Source of the DNA: Flagellimonas sp. 389
Lineage (GTDB): Bacteria; Bacteroidota; Bacteroidia; Flavobacteriales; Flavobacteriaceae
Assembly (NCBI RefSeq): GCF_018449435.1
Contig: NZ_JAHCMU010000008.1
Span: 122,846 to 186,845, forward strand
Direction of reading: 5' to 3'
Length of the DNA: 64,000 nucleotides
Positions 7,872-16,681 of this stretch are shown here, piece by piece; the stretch's first letter is position 1; the number at the start of each line of letters is the position of its first letter. Both the position numbers and the translations under genes were made by a program. The notes under the pieces are model-generated. The model was not told the origin of the DNA and searched no databases. It saw nothing but the letters and a program-made list of their open reading frames with translations.

Positions 7872-8381
7872 ATGAAATCATGGTTGGAACTATTGTACTT
7901 GAATAAGCAGGAAATATTAATTGATAAATTTAAATGGGTTTTTATAAATATTGCATTGGTATTTATATCAATCTTTTATGCTATTCCAAATATTATTACA
8001 GATAAGAAAGAACTCACCCAAGAATATGGAACATTGAGCGAAGTGTTTGTTGAAACATATAAACACAAACAGCATAAGTATTTTGGATATAGAAACAGAA
8101 AACAATTGGTTCTTATAACTTCAGATAGGATACGAAAGACCTATAAACTAACTGACCAGTTTCAAGGACATTGGCAGAATTTTCTAAACGAAAATGCAAT
8201 TGGGAAAGAACTAAGGGTCTATTTGCAGACCGACAATTCGCGGACCGACCCCTTGATTGTGGAACTGGATAAAAAAAGAGTTTACGGAAAATCTTCTAGT
8301 CTTTTCTTTTCGATTGTAATTGCACTAATGACAGTTTTACTTTCGACTTATCACTTGTATAAAATTATAAAAAAGAAATAA
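7872..8381 (+). CDS. Hypothetical protein with two membrane segments
   Basis: A 169-residue protein from the ATG at 7872; an ATG at 7863 and a GTG at 7842 are in frame but lie next to or within the inverted repeat. One membrane helix near residues 18-37 (WVFINIALVFISIFYAI), a soluble beta-rich domain of about 100 residues and a second helix near the C-terminus (LFFSIVIALMTVLLSTYHLY) resemble the layout of DUF3592-type proteins, with the soluble part probably outside the cytoplasm. The Lys-rich tail would sit in the cytoplasm. Function unknown. Composition is AT-rich like the rest of the island. Confidence 0.65.
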   Translation: MKSWLELLYLNKQEILIDKFKWVFINIALVFISIFYAIPNIITDKKELTQEYGTLSEVFVETYKHKQHKYFGYRNRKQLVLITSDRIRKTYKLTDQFQGHWQNFLNENAIGKELRVYLQTDNSRTDPLIVELDKKRVYGKSSSLFFSIVIALMTVLLSTYHLYKIIKKK

Positions 8382-8394
8382 CTAAGCTCAACAA

Positions 8395-8420
8395 AAATTA
8401 TAGTTTATAGCTGTAATTTG
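8395..8420 (+). promoter_or_regulatory. Imperfect inverted repeat and -7-like box
   Basis: AAATTATAG (8395-8403) and CTGTAATTT (8411-8419) pair with one G-U, around a 7-nt loop containing TTTATAG. TAATTTG at 8414-8420 resembles the -7 box, 34 nt before the start at 8455. Arrangement and loop sequence resemble the element at 5084-5110. Confidence 0.4.
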
Positions 8421-8454
8421 TCAACTTCAAAACTACTCGCTAAATAAATAGCCT

Positions 8455-8967
8455 ATGAAAACAACAAAAATCATAGTACTGGTATTTGGAACTTTAATTT
8501 CCCTGAAATCTTTTGCCTGTATCTGCAAGTTCAAAAAGCTGCCCGAACTGCAAAAATTGGAATTTGAAAATTCGGAGTCTATTTTTATTGGGGAGGTTGT
8601 AGAAATAGATACTTTGTATAGAACTTTCAAAATTAAAGTTTTGGAGTCCTTCAGTGTAGATGTTATTGGAACAGTGTATAACGGTAGTAATGATAAGTTT
8701 TGTGGGCCAACCGTCAACGAAAAAGGAAAATGGCTGATCTATGGAAATTTCAATGCTGAAAATCTCTTGGAAATAAATACGTGTGGCCTCACACGTAGCT
8801 TTGAACATCCTGAAAACAATATTTCGGTTACTAGACTGCCTATACCACCACCGTCGAATACAAAGGAATCTGAATCCCAAGTTGAAAAGAGAAAAAAAGA
8901 ACGAAAATTAAGGACAAAATCGGATTTAGAGAAAGAAATAGCCCTTTTAAGAAAAAGGACACAATAG
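8455..8967 (+). CDS. Secreted protein with a TIMP/NTR-like domain
   Basis: A 170-residue protein with a signal peptide ending at SFA, so that the mature protein begins Cys-x-Cys (C22, C24), the arrangement at the N-terminus of netrin/TIMP-type (OB-fold) domains. ESIFIGEV, a Cys at 83, GKWLIYG and C110 before TRS follow the pattern of bacterial TIMP-like proteins. Two disulfides (C22/C24 with C83/C110) are possible. The last 40 residues are a charged Lys/Glu helix. It would act in the periplasm or on the cell surface; no catalytic motif is seen. Family assignment by pattern only. Confidence 0.65.
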   Translation: MKTTKIIVLVFGTLISLKSFACICKFKKLPELQKLEFENSESIFIGEVVEIDTLYRTFKIKVLESFSVDVIGTVYNGSNDKFCGPTVNEKGKWLIYGNFNAENLLEINTCGLTRSFEHPENNISVTRLPIPPPSNTKESESQVEKRKKERKLRTKSDLEKEIALLRKRTQ

Positions 8968-9152
8968 TATTGACAACCAACAACTCCTCATGAAAAAAGC
9001 AAATCCGTAATCAACGGTTGTACGGGACGGTTAAGCTGCACTTAAGAAGCCTGCACCCTATTAAAGAATTCTTTCCCCAAATTAAATAATTAAATTCGTT
9101 ATTTAAGTTTTTTTAATTTTTCTTAAATTAGAAGGTTTCTTAATTAAAAAGC

Positions 9153-10277
9153 ATGAAAGACTTTAAAGCGGGTAATTATATCAATCAAGGAACCTTCAAA
9201 AGCTTCATCCCAGAAAAGATAAATAGGGATTGGACACTTGATGACATGGAAGTCATAGCACTATTAAGCCAAGCGGATAGACAGCTTGGACGGCTTGACA
9301 TGTACTCAGAACATACACCCAATATTGATCTGTTCATCTCAATGCACGTTTTAAAAGAAGCTACCAAATCAAGTAAAATTGAAGGTACTAAAACCAATAT
9401 TGAAGAAGCACTGCAAGACAGGGAAGAAATTGCTGAAGAACAAAGAGACGATTGGGAAGAGGTCCAGAATTACATTAATGCCCTTAATTCAGCAGTCAAC
9501 GCTCTCGACGAACTACCCTTATCATCAAGACTCATTAAGATGGCCCATAAGGTCCTGCTTCAAGGTGTTCGAGGGAAACACAAAATACCTGGACAGTTCA
9601 GGACAAGTCAAAATTGGATTGGAGGTGCCTCAATTTCTGATGCTACCTTCATTCCTCCTCCTCATCAAGAAGTTCCAGGTTTGATGGGAGACCTGGAAAA
9701 ATTTTCCCACAATACGGAAATCAAGTTGCCCCATTTATTAAAAATTGCCCTTATTCATTACCAGTTTGAGACGATTCATCCATTTTTAGATGGCAATGGG
9801 CGTGTTGGTCGTCTTTTGATCACACTGTACTTGGTCGAAAAAAGAATTCTAAAAAAACCCACACTTTACTTATCAGATTTCCTCGAGAGGAATAGGCAAT
9901 TGTATTATGACAACTTAATGAAGGTAAGATCTTCAGACGATATAAAACAGTGGTTTAAATTCTTTCTTGTTGGAATCATTGAAACCGCAAAAGGAAGCAT
10001 AGCCACTTTTGATAAAATAATGAAATTACAAAAGGAAGTAGATGCTAAAATTCAGGTTTTAGGAGCCAGAACCAATAACGCTCGAGCTGTCATTAGCCAA
10101 CTCTATTTACGGCCTTTGATCAATGTTCAAAAAGTGGCCGAACTAACAGAACTCTCGCTTCCATCGGCATACAAGTTGGTAAATGAGCTTGAACAGCTCG
10201 GAATTCTTAAAGAAATTACAGGAGCCAAAAGAGGAAAACAATATTGGTTTGATGATTACATCAAATTGTTTAAGTAA
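9153..10277 (+). CDS. Fic-domain AMP-transferase with N-terminal inhibitory motif and C-terminal winged helix
   Basis: A 374-residue Fic protein. The N-terminal inhibitory helix carries SSKIEG (residues 73-78), matching the class II motif (S/T)xxxE(G/N) whose Glu blocks ATP. The catalytic loop HPFLDGNGRVGR (209-220) is intact, with catalytic H209. The flap TFIPPP (about 165-170) is also seen. From about residue 305 a winged-helix segment follows (VAELTELSLPSAYKLVNELEQLGIL), typical of the large stand-alone Fic proteins of bacteria. It probably AMPylates a cytoplasmic target; the target is unknown. Upstream, 8968-9152 is very AT-rich with repeated TTCTTAA words that could serve as binding sites for the winged helix. 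A weak hairpin at 10292-10316 follows the stop; the rest of 10317-10508 shows nothing recognisable. Confidence 0.92.
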   Translation: MKDFKAGNYINQGTFKSFIPEKINRDWTLDDMEVIALLSQADRQLGRLDMYSEHTPNIDLFISMHVLKEATKSSKIEGTKTNIEEALQDREEIAEEQRDDWEEVQNYINALNSAVNALDELPLSSRLIKMAHKVLLQGVRGKHKIPGQFRTSQNWIGGASISDATFIPPPHQEVPGLMGDLEKFSHNTEIKLPHLLKIALIHYQFETIHPFLDGNGRVGRLLITLYLVEKRILKKPTLYLSDFLERNRQLYYDNLMKVRSSDDIKQWFKFFLVGIIETAKGSIATFDKIMKLQKEVDAKIQVLGARTNNARAVISQLYLRPLINVQKVAELTELSLPSAYKLVNELEQLGILKEITGAKRGKQYWFDDYIKLFK

Positions 10278-10508
10278 AATGCATTCTAGCAATGAAAAAC
10301 ATTTTTTATGTTTCATGACACGTTTCCGTATTTTACCCTAAAATCGAAAAAAGACCATCTAAATCGAACTTCGTGATTTTTTTGGTAAACCAACAGTCCA
10401 AAATACCCCATTTCCCCATTCGGAATACTCCCCCGATTATAGTATATTTAGTGTTAGCGTTTTAGCTTCCCGTTAACCTCAAAACATAACACAAAATACC
10501 TTCCGAAA

Positions 10509-13500
10509 ATGAAAAAACACTACACCCTTTCAACCTTATTCACGTTCTTGTGCCTTACCTTCAATTTGATGGCGCAAAATCCATCGACACAAAACACTAC
10601 CATCGACACAAATTTTTATGAAGGCCTGGAATGGCGCAACATTGGCCCGCACCGTGGGGGGCGTTCCCTTGGCTGTGCAGGAAGCCCCACCCGACCCAAC
10701 GAATATTACTTTGGTGCCACAGGCGGGGGATTATGGAAAACCGTGGATGGCGGCAACGAATGGAAACCCGTCACCGACGGTCAGGTCACTAGCTCCTCGG
10801 TAGGTGCCGTAGCGGTTGCCGAAACCAATCCAGATATTGTTTACATCGGTATGGGCGAAGTACAGTTGCGCGGAAGCATCACCCAAGGTGATGGTGTCTA
10901 CAAATCCGAAGATGCGGGCAAAACCTGGAAGCATTTAGGGTTAAAAGAAACCCAAGCTGTTGCAAGGATCAGAATCCATCCTACGAATCCAGATATCGTC
11001 TACGTAGCCGCACTGGGACATCCATATGGCGACAACGAGGAGCGTGGCGTATTCAAGAGCACAAACGGAGGTGATACTTGGGAAAAAGTATTGTATGCAA
11101 GTCCAAAAGCTGGGGCGGTGGACCTCATCATCGACCGCAACAATCCCGATGTATTATACGCCAGCACATGGCAGGTATACCGCAAAGCCTGGAAAATGTG
11201 GGGCGGTGGCGGCGATAGCAAGCTATGGAAATCCGTTGATGGCGGGGATACCTGGATCGACCTCACCGGTAACGAAGGAATGCCGGAAGGGCCCATCGGG
11301 AAAATCGGAGTTACCGTATCACCAGCAGATTCCAATAGGGTTTGGGCCATTGTGGAAGCCAATGAGGGCGGTGTGTTCCGTTCCGAAGATGCGGGTAAAA
11401 CCTGGGAGCGTACCAACGATGAACGCAAATTGCGACAACGCGCATTCTATTATTCCAGAATCTATGCCGATCCCTTGGACAAGGAAACCGTTTACGGCCT
11501 CAATACTCGAATGTATAAATCCACCGATGGCGGTAAAACCTTTGACACTATCATAAAAACCCCACACGGTGACAATCACGATTTATGGATCGACCCCAAC
11601 AATCCCGACCGCATGATCAATTCCAACGACGGTGGTGGCAACGTGAGCATCAACGGAGGCAAAAGCTGGACAGACCAGGATTTTGTGACCACGCAATTTT
11701 ACCATGTAATGGCCACCAATGATGTGCCCTATCATGTAGCGGGAGCACAACAAGACAACAGCACTTTGGCTATGCCAAGTGACGGATGGAGCCACATGCA
11801 AGCAAGAGGTCCCAATAAAGATTGGTATTATGCCGTGGGTGGTGGTGAAAGCGGCTGGATAACGCAACATCCCGAAAACTTGGACATTTTTTATGCAGGA
11901 AGTCAGGGCGCATTATTAACACGGTACGACCGAAGCAATGGTCAAACCCGAGACATACAGGTATACCCTAGATTCTTCTCCGGAGAGCCTGCCGAAGCGT
12001 TACCTGAACGCTGGCAATGGACTTTCCCCATCATGTTCGCACCCCAAGATGCCAATGTCATGTATACCTGTTCACAGCATGTTTGGAAAACCACCGATGA
12101 TGGACAGTCTTGGGAGAAAATAAGCCCTGATCTCACCTATGCCGACCCTACCACCTTGGGAAAAACAGGGGGTGTCATCACCATGGATATGAACGGTCCG
12201 GAAATCTATGCCACCGTTTTTGCATTGGCGCCATCTTTTCATGATAGCAATACCATTTGGGCAGGTTCGGATGATGGAAAAATCCATATCACCCGGGATG
12301 GTGGCAAAAACTGGGAGGACATTACCCCAGAAGGTTTGCCCAAATTCTCCCGTGTAAGCATCATCGATGAGTCAAAACACCGACCGGGGACTTTGTTTGT
12401 GGCTGCCAACCGTTATCAGGTCGATGATAGACAACCTTACGTGTTCAAAACACACGATTATGGTAAAACCTGGACAAAAATTACCAACGGCATTGCGGAC
12501 GGACATTTTGCAAGAGCGATTCGGGAGGATCATGTACGACAAGGGCTTTTGTTTTTGGCTACGGAACATGGCGTTTATTTTTCTATGGATGATGGTGCGC
12601 AGTGGCAAAGTCTGCAATTAAAATTACCCGATACCCCCATTCGCGATTTGGTCATTAAGGACAACGATGTGGTCTTGGGTTCGCACGGTCGCGGCTTTTG
12701 GATTTTGGATGATATTCAACCCTTGCGACAATACAAGGACGAAATGAAAAATCAATCCGCTGTGCTGTTCGCCCCTTCGGATGCGATACGGGGAATCAGC
12801 GATGCTACTATCCAATATTACCTTCAGAACGAAACGGATACCATTACTTTTGAGATTTTGGATGCCAATGATAAGTTGATTGATACATTTACCGGAAGTA
12901 AACCCAAATACGAAGAAGACCCCAATATTCCGTGGTGGAAAAAAGGGGGGTCGTCCAAACCTACGACTGCAAGAGGAATCAACACCTTTACGTGGGATTT
13001 ACGATATCCCGGTGCTACGGAGTTTGAAGGAATGATCATTTGGAGCGCACGTCCCACAAGAGGACCAAAAGTACCACTGGGCACATACAAAGTTAGGATG
13101 AAAAGCGGGGATTACGAACAGACCTACCCTTTTGAAGTACACATGAATCCCAATTTGAAGGGTATTACCAAAGCTGATTTGGACGAACAGTTTACACTGG
13201 CGAATGATATCATGGAAAAAACCACTGCTGCGAATGAAGCAGTTATCCAGATTCGGGAAATCAAGAAGAAAATCGATTCCAGTAAAGCGAAGATTCCCGC
13301 CAAGGCCATGAAAAGGACCATAATACCTTTCTTGGAGAAAATAACGGCAGTTGAAGAGGAACTGTACCAGGTTAAAAATCAATCCGGTCAAGATCCGTTG
13401 AATTTCCCTATAAAACTGAACAACCGATTGGCCTCTTTACGCAGAAGTGTTGAAAACGGGGATGCAAAACCCACGGATGGTGCTTACAAAGTATTTAAGG

Positions 13501-13622
13501 AACTTTCTGCTGAATTGGAGGAACACTTGGGGAATTTGAATGGAGTGCTTGCAAAGGATGTATCCAAAATAAATGCTATTCTGGAAGCCAACGGTGCAGA
13601 CCAAATTGAAGTGTCAAAATAA
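10509..13622 (+). CDS. Secreted BNR/sortilin-like beta-propeller protein
   Basis: A 1037-residue exported protein (signal peptide ending NLMAQ). At least eight Asp-box/BNR-type repeats can be read, such as TVDGGNEW, SEDAGKTW, STNGGDTW, SVDGGDTW, STDGGKTF, TTDDGQSW, TRDGGKNW and THDYGKTW, spaced through the first 700 residues as in VPS10/sortilin or photosystem-assembly-type propellers. The C-terminal 300 residues contain an Ig-like strand region and a Lys/Glu-rich helical part. Bacteroidota homologues are often named glycosyl hydrolase or VPS10 domain protein, but I see no catalytic signature, so binding is a safer call. It stands alone, with a 56-nt gap before fhs. Confidence 0.82.
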   Translation: MKKHYTLSTLFTFLCLTFNLMAQNPSTQNTTIDTNFYEGLEWRNIGPHRGGRSLGCAGSPTRPNEYYFGATGGGLWKTVDGGNEWKPVTDGQVTSSSVGAVAVAETNPDIVYIGMGEVQLRGSITQGDGVYKSEDAGKTWKHLGLKETQAVARIRIHPTNPDIVYVAALGHPYGDNEERGVFKSTNGGDTWEKVLYASPKAGAVDLIIDRNNPDVLYASTWQVYRKAWKMWGGGGDSKLWKSVDGGDTWIDLTGNEGMPEGPIGKIGVTVSPADSNRVWAIVEANEGGVFRSEDAGKTWERTNDERKLRQRAFYYSRIYADPLDKETVYGLNTRMYKSTDGGKTFDTIIKTPHGDNHDLWIDPNNPDRMINSNDGGGNVSINGGKSWTDQDFVTTQFYHVMATNDVPYHVAGAQQDNSTLAMPSDGWSHMQARGPNKDWYYAVGGGESGWITQHPENLDIFYAGSQGALLTRYDRSNGQTRDIQVYPRFFSGEPAEALPERWQWTFPIMFAPQDANVMYTCSQHVWKTTDDGQSWEKISPDLTYADPTTLGKTGGVITMDMNGPEIYATVFALAPSFHDSNTIWAGSDDGKIHITRDGGKNWEDITPEGLPKFSRVSIIDESKHRPGTLFVAANRYQVDDRQPYVFKTHDYGKTWTKITNGIADGHFARAIREDHVRQGLLFLATEHGVYFSMDDGAQWQSLQLKLPDTPIRDLVIKDNDVVLGSHGRGFWILDDIQPLRQYKDEMKNQSAVLFAPSDAIRGISDATIQYYLQNETDTITFEILDANDKLIDTFTGSKPKYEEDPNIPWWKKGGSSKPTTARGINTFTWDLRYPGATEFEGMIIWSARPTRGPKVPLGTYKVRMKSGDYEQTYPFEVHMNPNLKGITKADLDEQFTLANDIMEKTTAANEAVIQIREIKKKIDSSKAKIPAKAMKRTIIPFLEKITAVEEELYQVKNQSGQDPLNFPIKLNNRLASLRRSVENGDAKPTDGAYKVFKELSAELEEHLGNLNGVLAKDVSKINAILEANGADQIEVSK

Positions 13623-13678
13623 TGATCGAAGTCAACATTGAAGAAAAAATGCCTTAATCAATTTCAAAGCCCTTTTTT

Positions 13679-15346
13679 ATGACCGATTTACAGATTGCCA
13701 AAAAAACAACGTTACAGCACATCTCCGAGATTGCAGAAAAATTTGGCATAGCCCCAGACCAATTGGAAATGTATGGCAAGTACAAGGCAAAACTGCCGTT
13801 GCAGGCCATCAACAAGCAAAAGGCAAACAAAAGCAATTTGATATTGGTATCGGCCATTTCTCCAACCCCTGCGGGCGAGGGTAAAACTACCATGTCCATC
13901 GGCCTCTCCGAAGGACTGAACCGCTTGAACAAAAAAACGACGGTGGTCTTGCGGGAGCCATCTTTGGGTCCTGTTTTCGGGATTAAAGGGGGTGCCACGG
14001 GCGGGGGATACTCGCAAGTATTGCCCATGGAGGACATCAACCTACATTTTACGGGCGATTTTGCGGCCATTGAAAAAGCCCACAATCTATTGGCTGCCAT
14101 CATAGACAATAACATTCAAAGTAAAACCAATTCGTTACGATTGGACCCTAGAACCATTACTTGGAAACGTGTTGTGGATTTGAATGATCGTGCATTGCGA
14201 CATGTCATTGTAGGCTTGGGCGGAACCACATCCGGAGTACCCCGCGAAACTGGGTTCGATATTACCGCAGCTTCCGAGATTATGGCTATTCTGTGTCTGG
14301 CCGAAAATCTAAGTGATTTAAAACAGCGATTAGGAAATATTTTTATTGGCTATACTTTTGATAAAAATCCTATTTACGCCAAGGATTTAAAGGCCGAGGG
14401 GGCAATGACCGCTTTGCTCAAAGATGCCATAAAACCTAATTTGGTACAGACGATTGAAGGAAATCCGGCAATTATACATGGAGGGCCCTTCGCCAACATT
14501 GCGCAAGGCACCAACACCGTTCTTGCAACCTTGATGGGCATGACGCATTCCAAATATACCGTTACCGAAGCCGGGTTTGGATTTGACCTTGGTGCCGAGA
14601 AATTCTTCGATATCAAATGTCAGAGTGCCGGCCTAAAACCGAAGGCTGTAGTTCTCACTACAACGATACGTGCCCTAAAATATCATGGCGGGGCCGATTT
14701 AAAATCCTTGACCGAGCCTAATGTTGAAGCACTGAAAAAAGGAATACCGAATCTTGAGAAGCATCTTGAGAATATTTCGAAGTTCAAAGTAGCTCCAGTC
14801 ATTGCAATCAACAAATTCCTTACTGATACTGATGAGGAAATTGAAACCATCAAAAAATTCGCAGCTACAAAAGGAATCAAAGTGGCACTTGCCCAAGTTT
14901 GGGAAAAAGGAGGAGAAGGTGCTCTGGAACTGGCGCAACATGTTATTGATATTGTTGAATCGGATGCCTCTGATTTTACGCCCTTGTACGCATGGGAATC
15001 CAGCGTTAAGGACAAAATTGAAACAATCGCTACGGAAATCTACGGTGCCGAACATGTGGACTATACTTCAAAAGCAAAAGCACATCTTAGAAAAATAGCG
15101 AACTTAGGGTTAGAGCACCTACCCGTCTGTATTGCCAAGACCCAAAAATCGCTATCGGACAATCCAAAATTATTGGGACGTCCAAAAGATTTCATCATCA
15201 CGGTTCGAGAGATAGAAATAGCTGCCGGAGCCGGTTTTCTTATCCCGATAACGGGTGATATTATGCGAATGCCAGGATTACCGGCGCACCCTTCATCAGA
15301 AGGAATCGATGTTACTGATGATGGGGAAATTACCGGGTTGTTCTAG
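13679..15346 (+). CDS. fhs: Formate--tetrahydrofolate ligase
   Basis: A 555-residue enzyme of full family length. The ATP-binding P-loop TPAGEGKTT lies at residues 63-71, and the conserved stretches EPSLGPVFG, KGGATGGGYSQV and FTGDFAA follow as in all 10-formyl-THF synthetases. It makes 10-formyl-THF from formate, ATP and THF in the cytoplasm, feeding purine and fMet synthesis. 5-formyl-THF cyclo-ligase is encoded elsewhere in the window (47135). The ATG at 13679 is the only sensible start. Confidence 0.96.
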   Translation: MTDLQIAKKTTLQHISEIAEKFGIAPDQLEMYGKYKAKLPLQAINKQKANKSNLILVSAISPTPAGEGKTTMSIGLSEGLNRLNKKTTVVLREPSLGPVFGIKGGATGGGYSQVLPMEDINLHFTGDFAAIEKAHNLLAAIIDNNIQSKTNSLRLDPRTITWKRVVDLNDRALRHVIVGLGGTTSGVPRETGFDITAASEIMAILCLAENLSDLKQRLGNIFIGYTFDKNPIYAKDLKAEGAMTALLKDAIKPNLVQTIEGNPAIIHGGPFANIAQGTNTVLATLMGMTHSKYTVTEAGFGFDLGAEKFFDIKCQSAGLKPKAVVLTTTIRALKYHGGADLKSLTEPNVEALKKGIPNLEKHLENISKFKVAPVIAINKFLTDTDEEIETIKKFAATKGIKVALAQVWEKGGEGALELAQHVIDIVESDASDFTPLYAWESSVKDKIETIATEIYGAEHVDYTSKAKAHLRKIANLGLEHLPVCIAKTQKSLSDNPKLLGRPKDFIITVREIEIAAGAGFLIPITGDIMRMPGLPAHPSSEGIDVTDDGEITGLF

Positions 15347-15434
15347 ATTTTACCCATTTAAGTCTTAAAGAACAAAATGAGGTTATAGGAATCGGTTATC
15401 TTTAGAAACTAATTTTGAAAATGATTATGTTCAA

Positions 15435-16034
15435 ATGAAGCAATTCCTATTGATTCCAATACTGTTGTTTTTAAATATATCAATTGCCCAAATAGCAGTT
15501 GAGCAACTCACGTTATCTGATGCTGCCTTAGAATTAACGGAACAGAACGTGACCTACGACCCCAGCTATTTTTCTATGGATTACCCCAATGGAGATGTAC
15601 CAAGCGACAAAGGTGTCTGTACCGATGTTGTCATACGGGCGTACAGAAAATTGGGAATCGATTTGCAAAAAGAGGTCCACGAAGATATGAAGGCCAATTT
15701 TAACGTGTATCCAAAAATCTGGGGATTGCGAACAACAGACAAAAATATTGACCACCGAAGGGTGCCCAACTTAATGATCTATTTTAAGCGGGAAGGAGCT
15801 GAAAAATCAATTTCAGATAATGCAAGTGATTATCTACCAGGAGATGTGGTCTGTTGGAATTTAGGCGGTGCCATCACACATATTGGTATTGTGGTCGACA
15901 AAAAGTCGAGCGATGGAAAACGGAATTTAATCGTCCATAATATTGGTCGCGGACAGGTTCTTGAGGATATGCTTTTTGATTTTAAAATTATCGGTCATTA
16001 CCGTTACGCAGTACAACAATCTTCAAACCAATAG
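15435..16034 (+). CDS. DUF1287 protein (periplasmic, NlpC/P60-like fold)
   Basis: A 199-residue protein with a signal peptide (to ISIAQ). The DUF1287 core is clear: SDKGVCTDVVIRAYRKLGIDL with C62 as putative nucleophile, PGDVVCWNL, and HIGIVVD with H149 completing a Cys-His pair typical of papain-like amidases. It should act in the periplasm, probably on peptidoglycan or another amide; the substrate is not established. It is followed after 5 nt by the DUF4442 gene on the same strand. Confidence 0.88.
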   Translation: MKQFLLIPILLFLNISIAQIAVEQLTLSDAALELTEQNVTYDPSYFSMDYPNGDVPSDKGVCTDVVIRAYRKLGIDLQKEVHEDMKANFNVYPKIWGLRTTDKNIDHRRVPNLMIYFKREGAEKSISDNASDYLPGDVVCWNLGGAITHIGIVVDKKSSDGKRNLIVHNIGRGQVLEDMLFDFKIIGHYRYAVQQSSNQ

Positions 16035-16039
16035 AATTC

Positions 16040-16570
16040 ATGTCGTTTTATCAAAAAGCAACGGAAGTAGGTTCAAAATTTATTAAAAAGCATAAGCTCT
16101 TTAAGTATGGTTTCAACCTCTCGCCCATGTACCGAAGAAGTACGGCGAAGATCATTTATGTTGCGGAAGATTTATTAAAAATAAGCATCAAACTTCCCAT
16201 CAATTACAAGAACAGAAATTACATGAACACCATTTTTGGTGGAAGTATGTTTTCCGCGGTAGACCCTATTCCCATGGTGCAGTTGGTCAATCTTTTGGGA
16301 AAGGACTATGTGGTATGGGATAAATCCGCTGAAATTTTCTTTAAACGCCCAGCCAAAGAAAACCTATATGCCCATTTCACTTATGATTTGGATGAGATAC
16401 ATCGCATTAAGGAAAAAGTCGCTTTACAAAATGAAATGGAAATCATAAAAACCACAGCTTTGACCAATAAAGCAGGCGACAAAGTGTATTGCGAGGTCAA
16501 AAAAACCATTTATGTGGCTGACAAGTCTTTTTACAAGAAGAAATTGGCCAAGCGAAAGGTGAGAGGATAA
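16040..16570 (+). CDS. DUF4442 hotdog-fold protein
   Basis: A 176-residue protein matching DUF4442, a branch of the PaaI/YiiD-like hotdog thioesterase fold: FNLSPMYRRSTAKI, IKLPINYKNRNYMNTIFGGSM and SAVDPIPMVQL give the first strand, the conserved NTxFGGS helix cap and the central helix. Acyl-CoA thioester hydrolysis is the general role of the fold, but substrate and activity are unproven. It starts 5 nt after the DUF1287 stop, implying one transcript. Cytoplasmic. Confidence 0.85.
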   Translation: MSFYQKATEVGSKFIKKHKLFKYGFNLSPMYRRSTAKIIYVAEDLLKISIKLPINYKNRNYMNTIFGGSMFSAVDPIPMVQLVNLLGKDYVVWDKSAEIFFKRPAKENLYAHFTYDLDEIHRIKEKVALQNEMEIIKTTALTNKAGDKVYCEVKKTIYVADKSFYKKKLAKRKVRG

Positions 16571-16602
16571 CAAAACCCACATTAATGATTTGCTAGAAAC
16601 TT

Positions 16603-16649
16603 CTCCTCCCAGAATTGCCTTTTTGCAATTCTGACCTCCCCATGAGGAG
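16603..16649. terminator. Nested palindrome between convergent genes
   Basis: An inner hairpin AGAATTGC (16611-16618) / GCAATTCT (16625-16632) with loop CTTTTT sits inside an outer pair CTCCTC (16603-16608) / GAGGAG (16644-16649). It separates the convergent DUF4442 and glyS genes and probably ends both transcripts. Style and CCTCCC words resemble the repeat at 33403-33475, so it may belong to a dispersed intergenic family. Confidence 0.55.
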
Positions 16650-16681
16650 GTATATTTTGAAACTACCGAGAAGCGTTAAGG

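Noticed and set aside
9153..10277. Fic/antitoxin module
   Set aside because: No antitoxin gene precedes it; the inhibitory motif is inside the protein itself (class II).
10618..13391. Many open frames opposite and within the BNR-repeat gene
   Set aside because: They reflect the repeat-rich codon pattern of the real gene; none has a recognisable domain.
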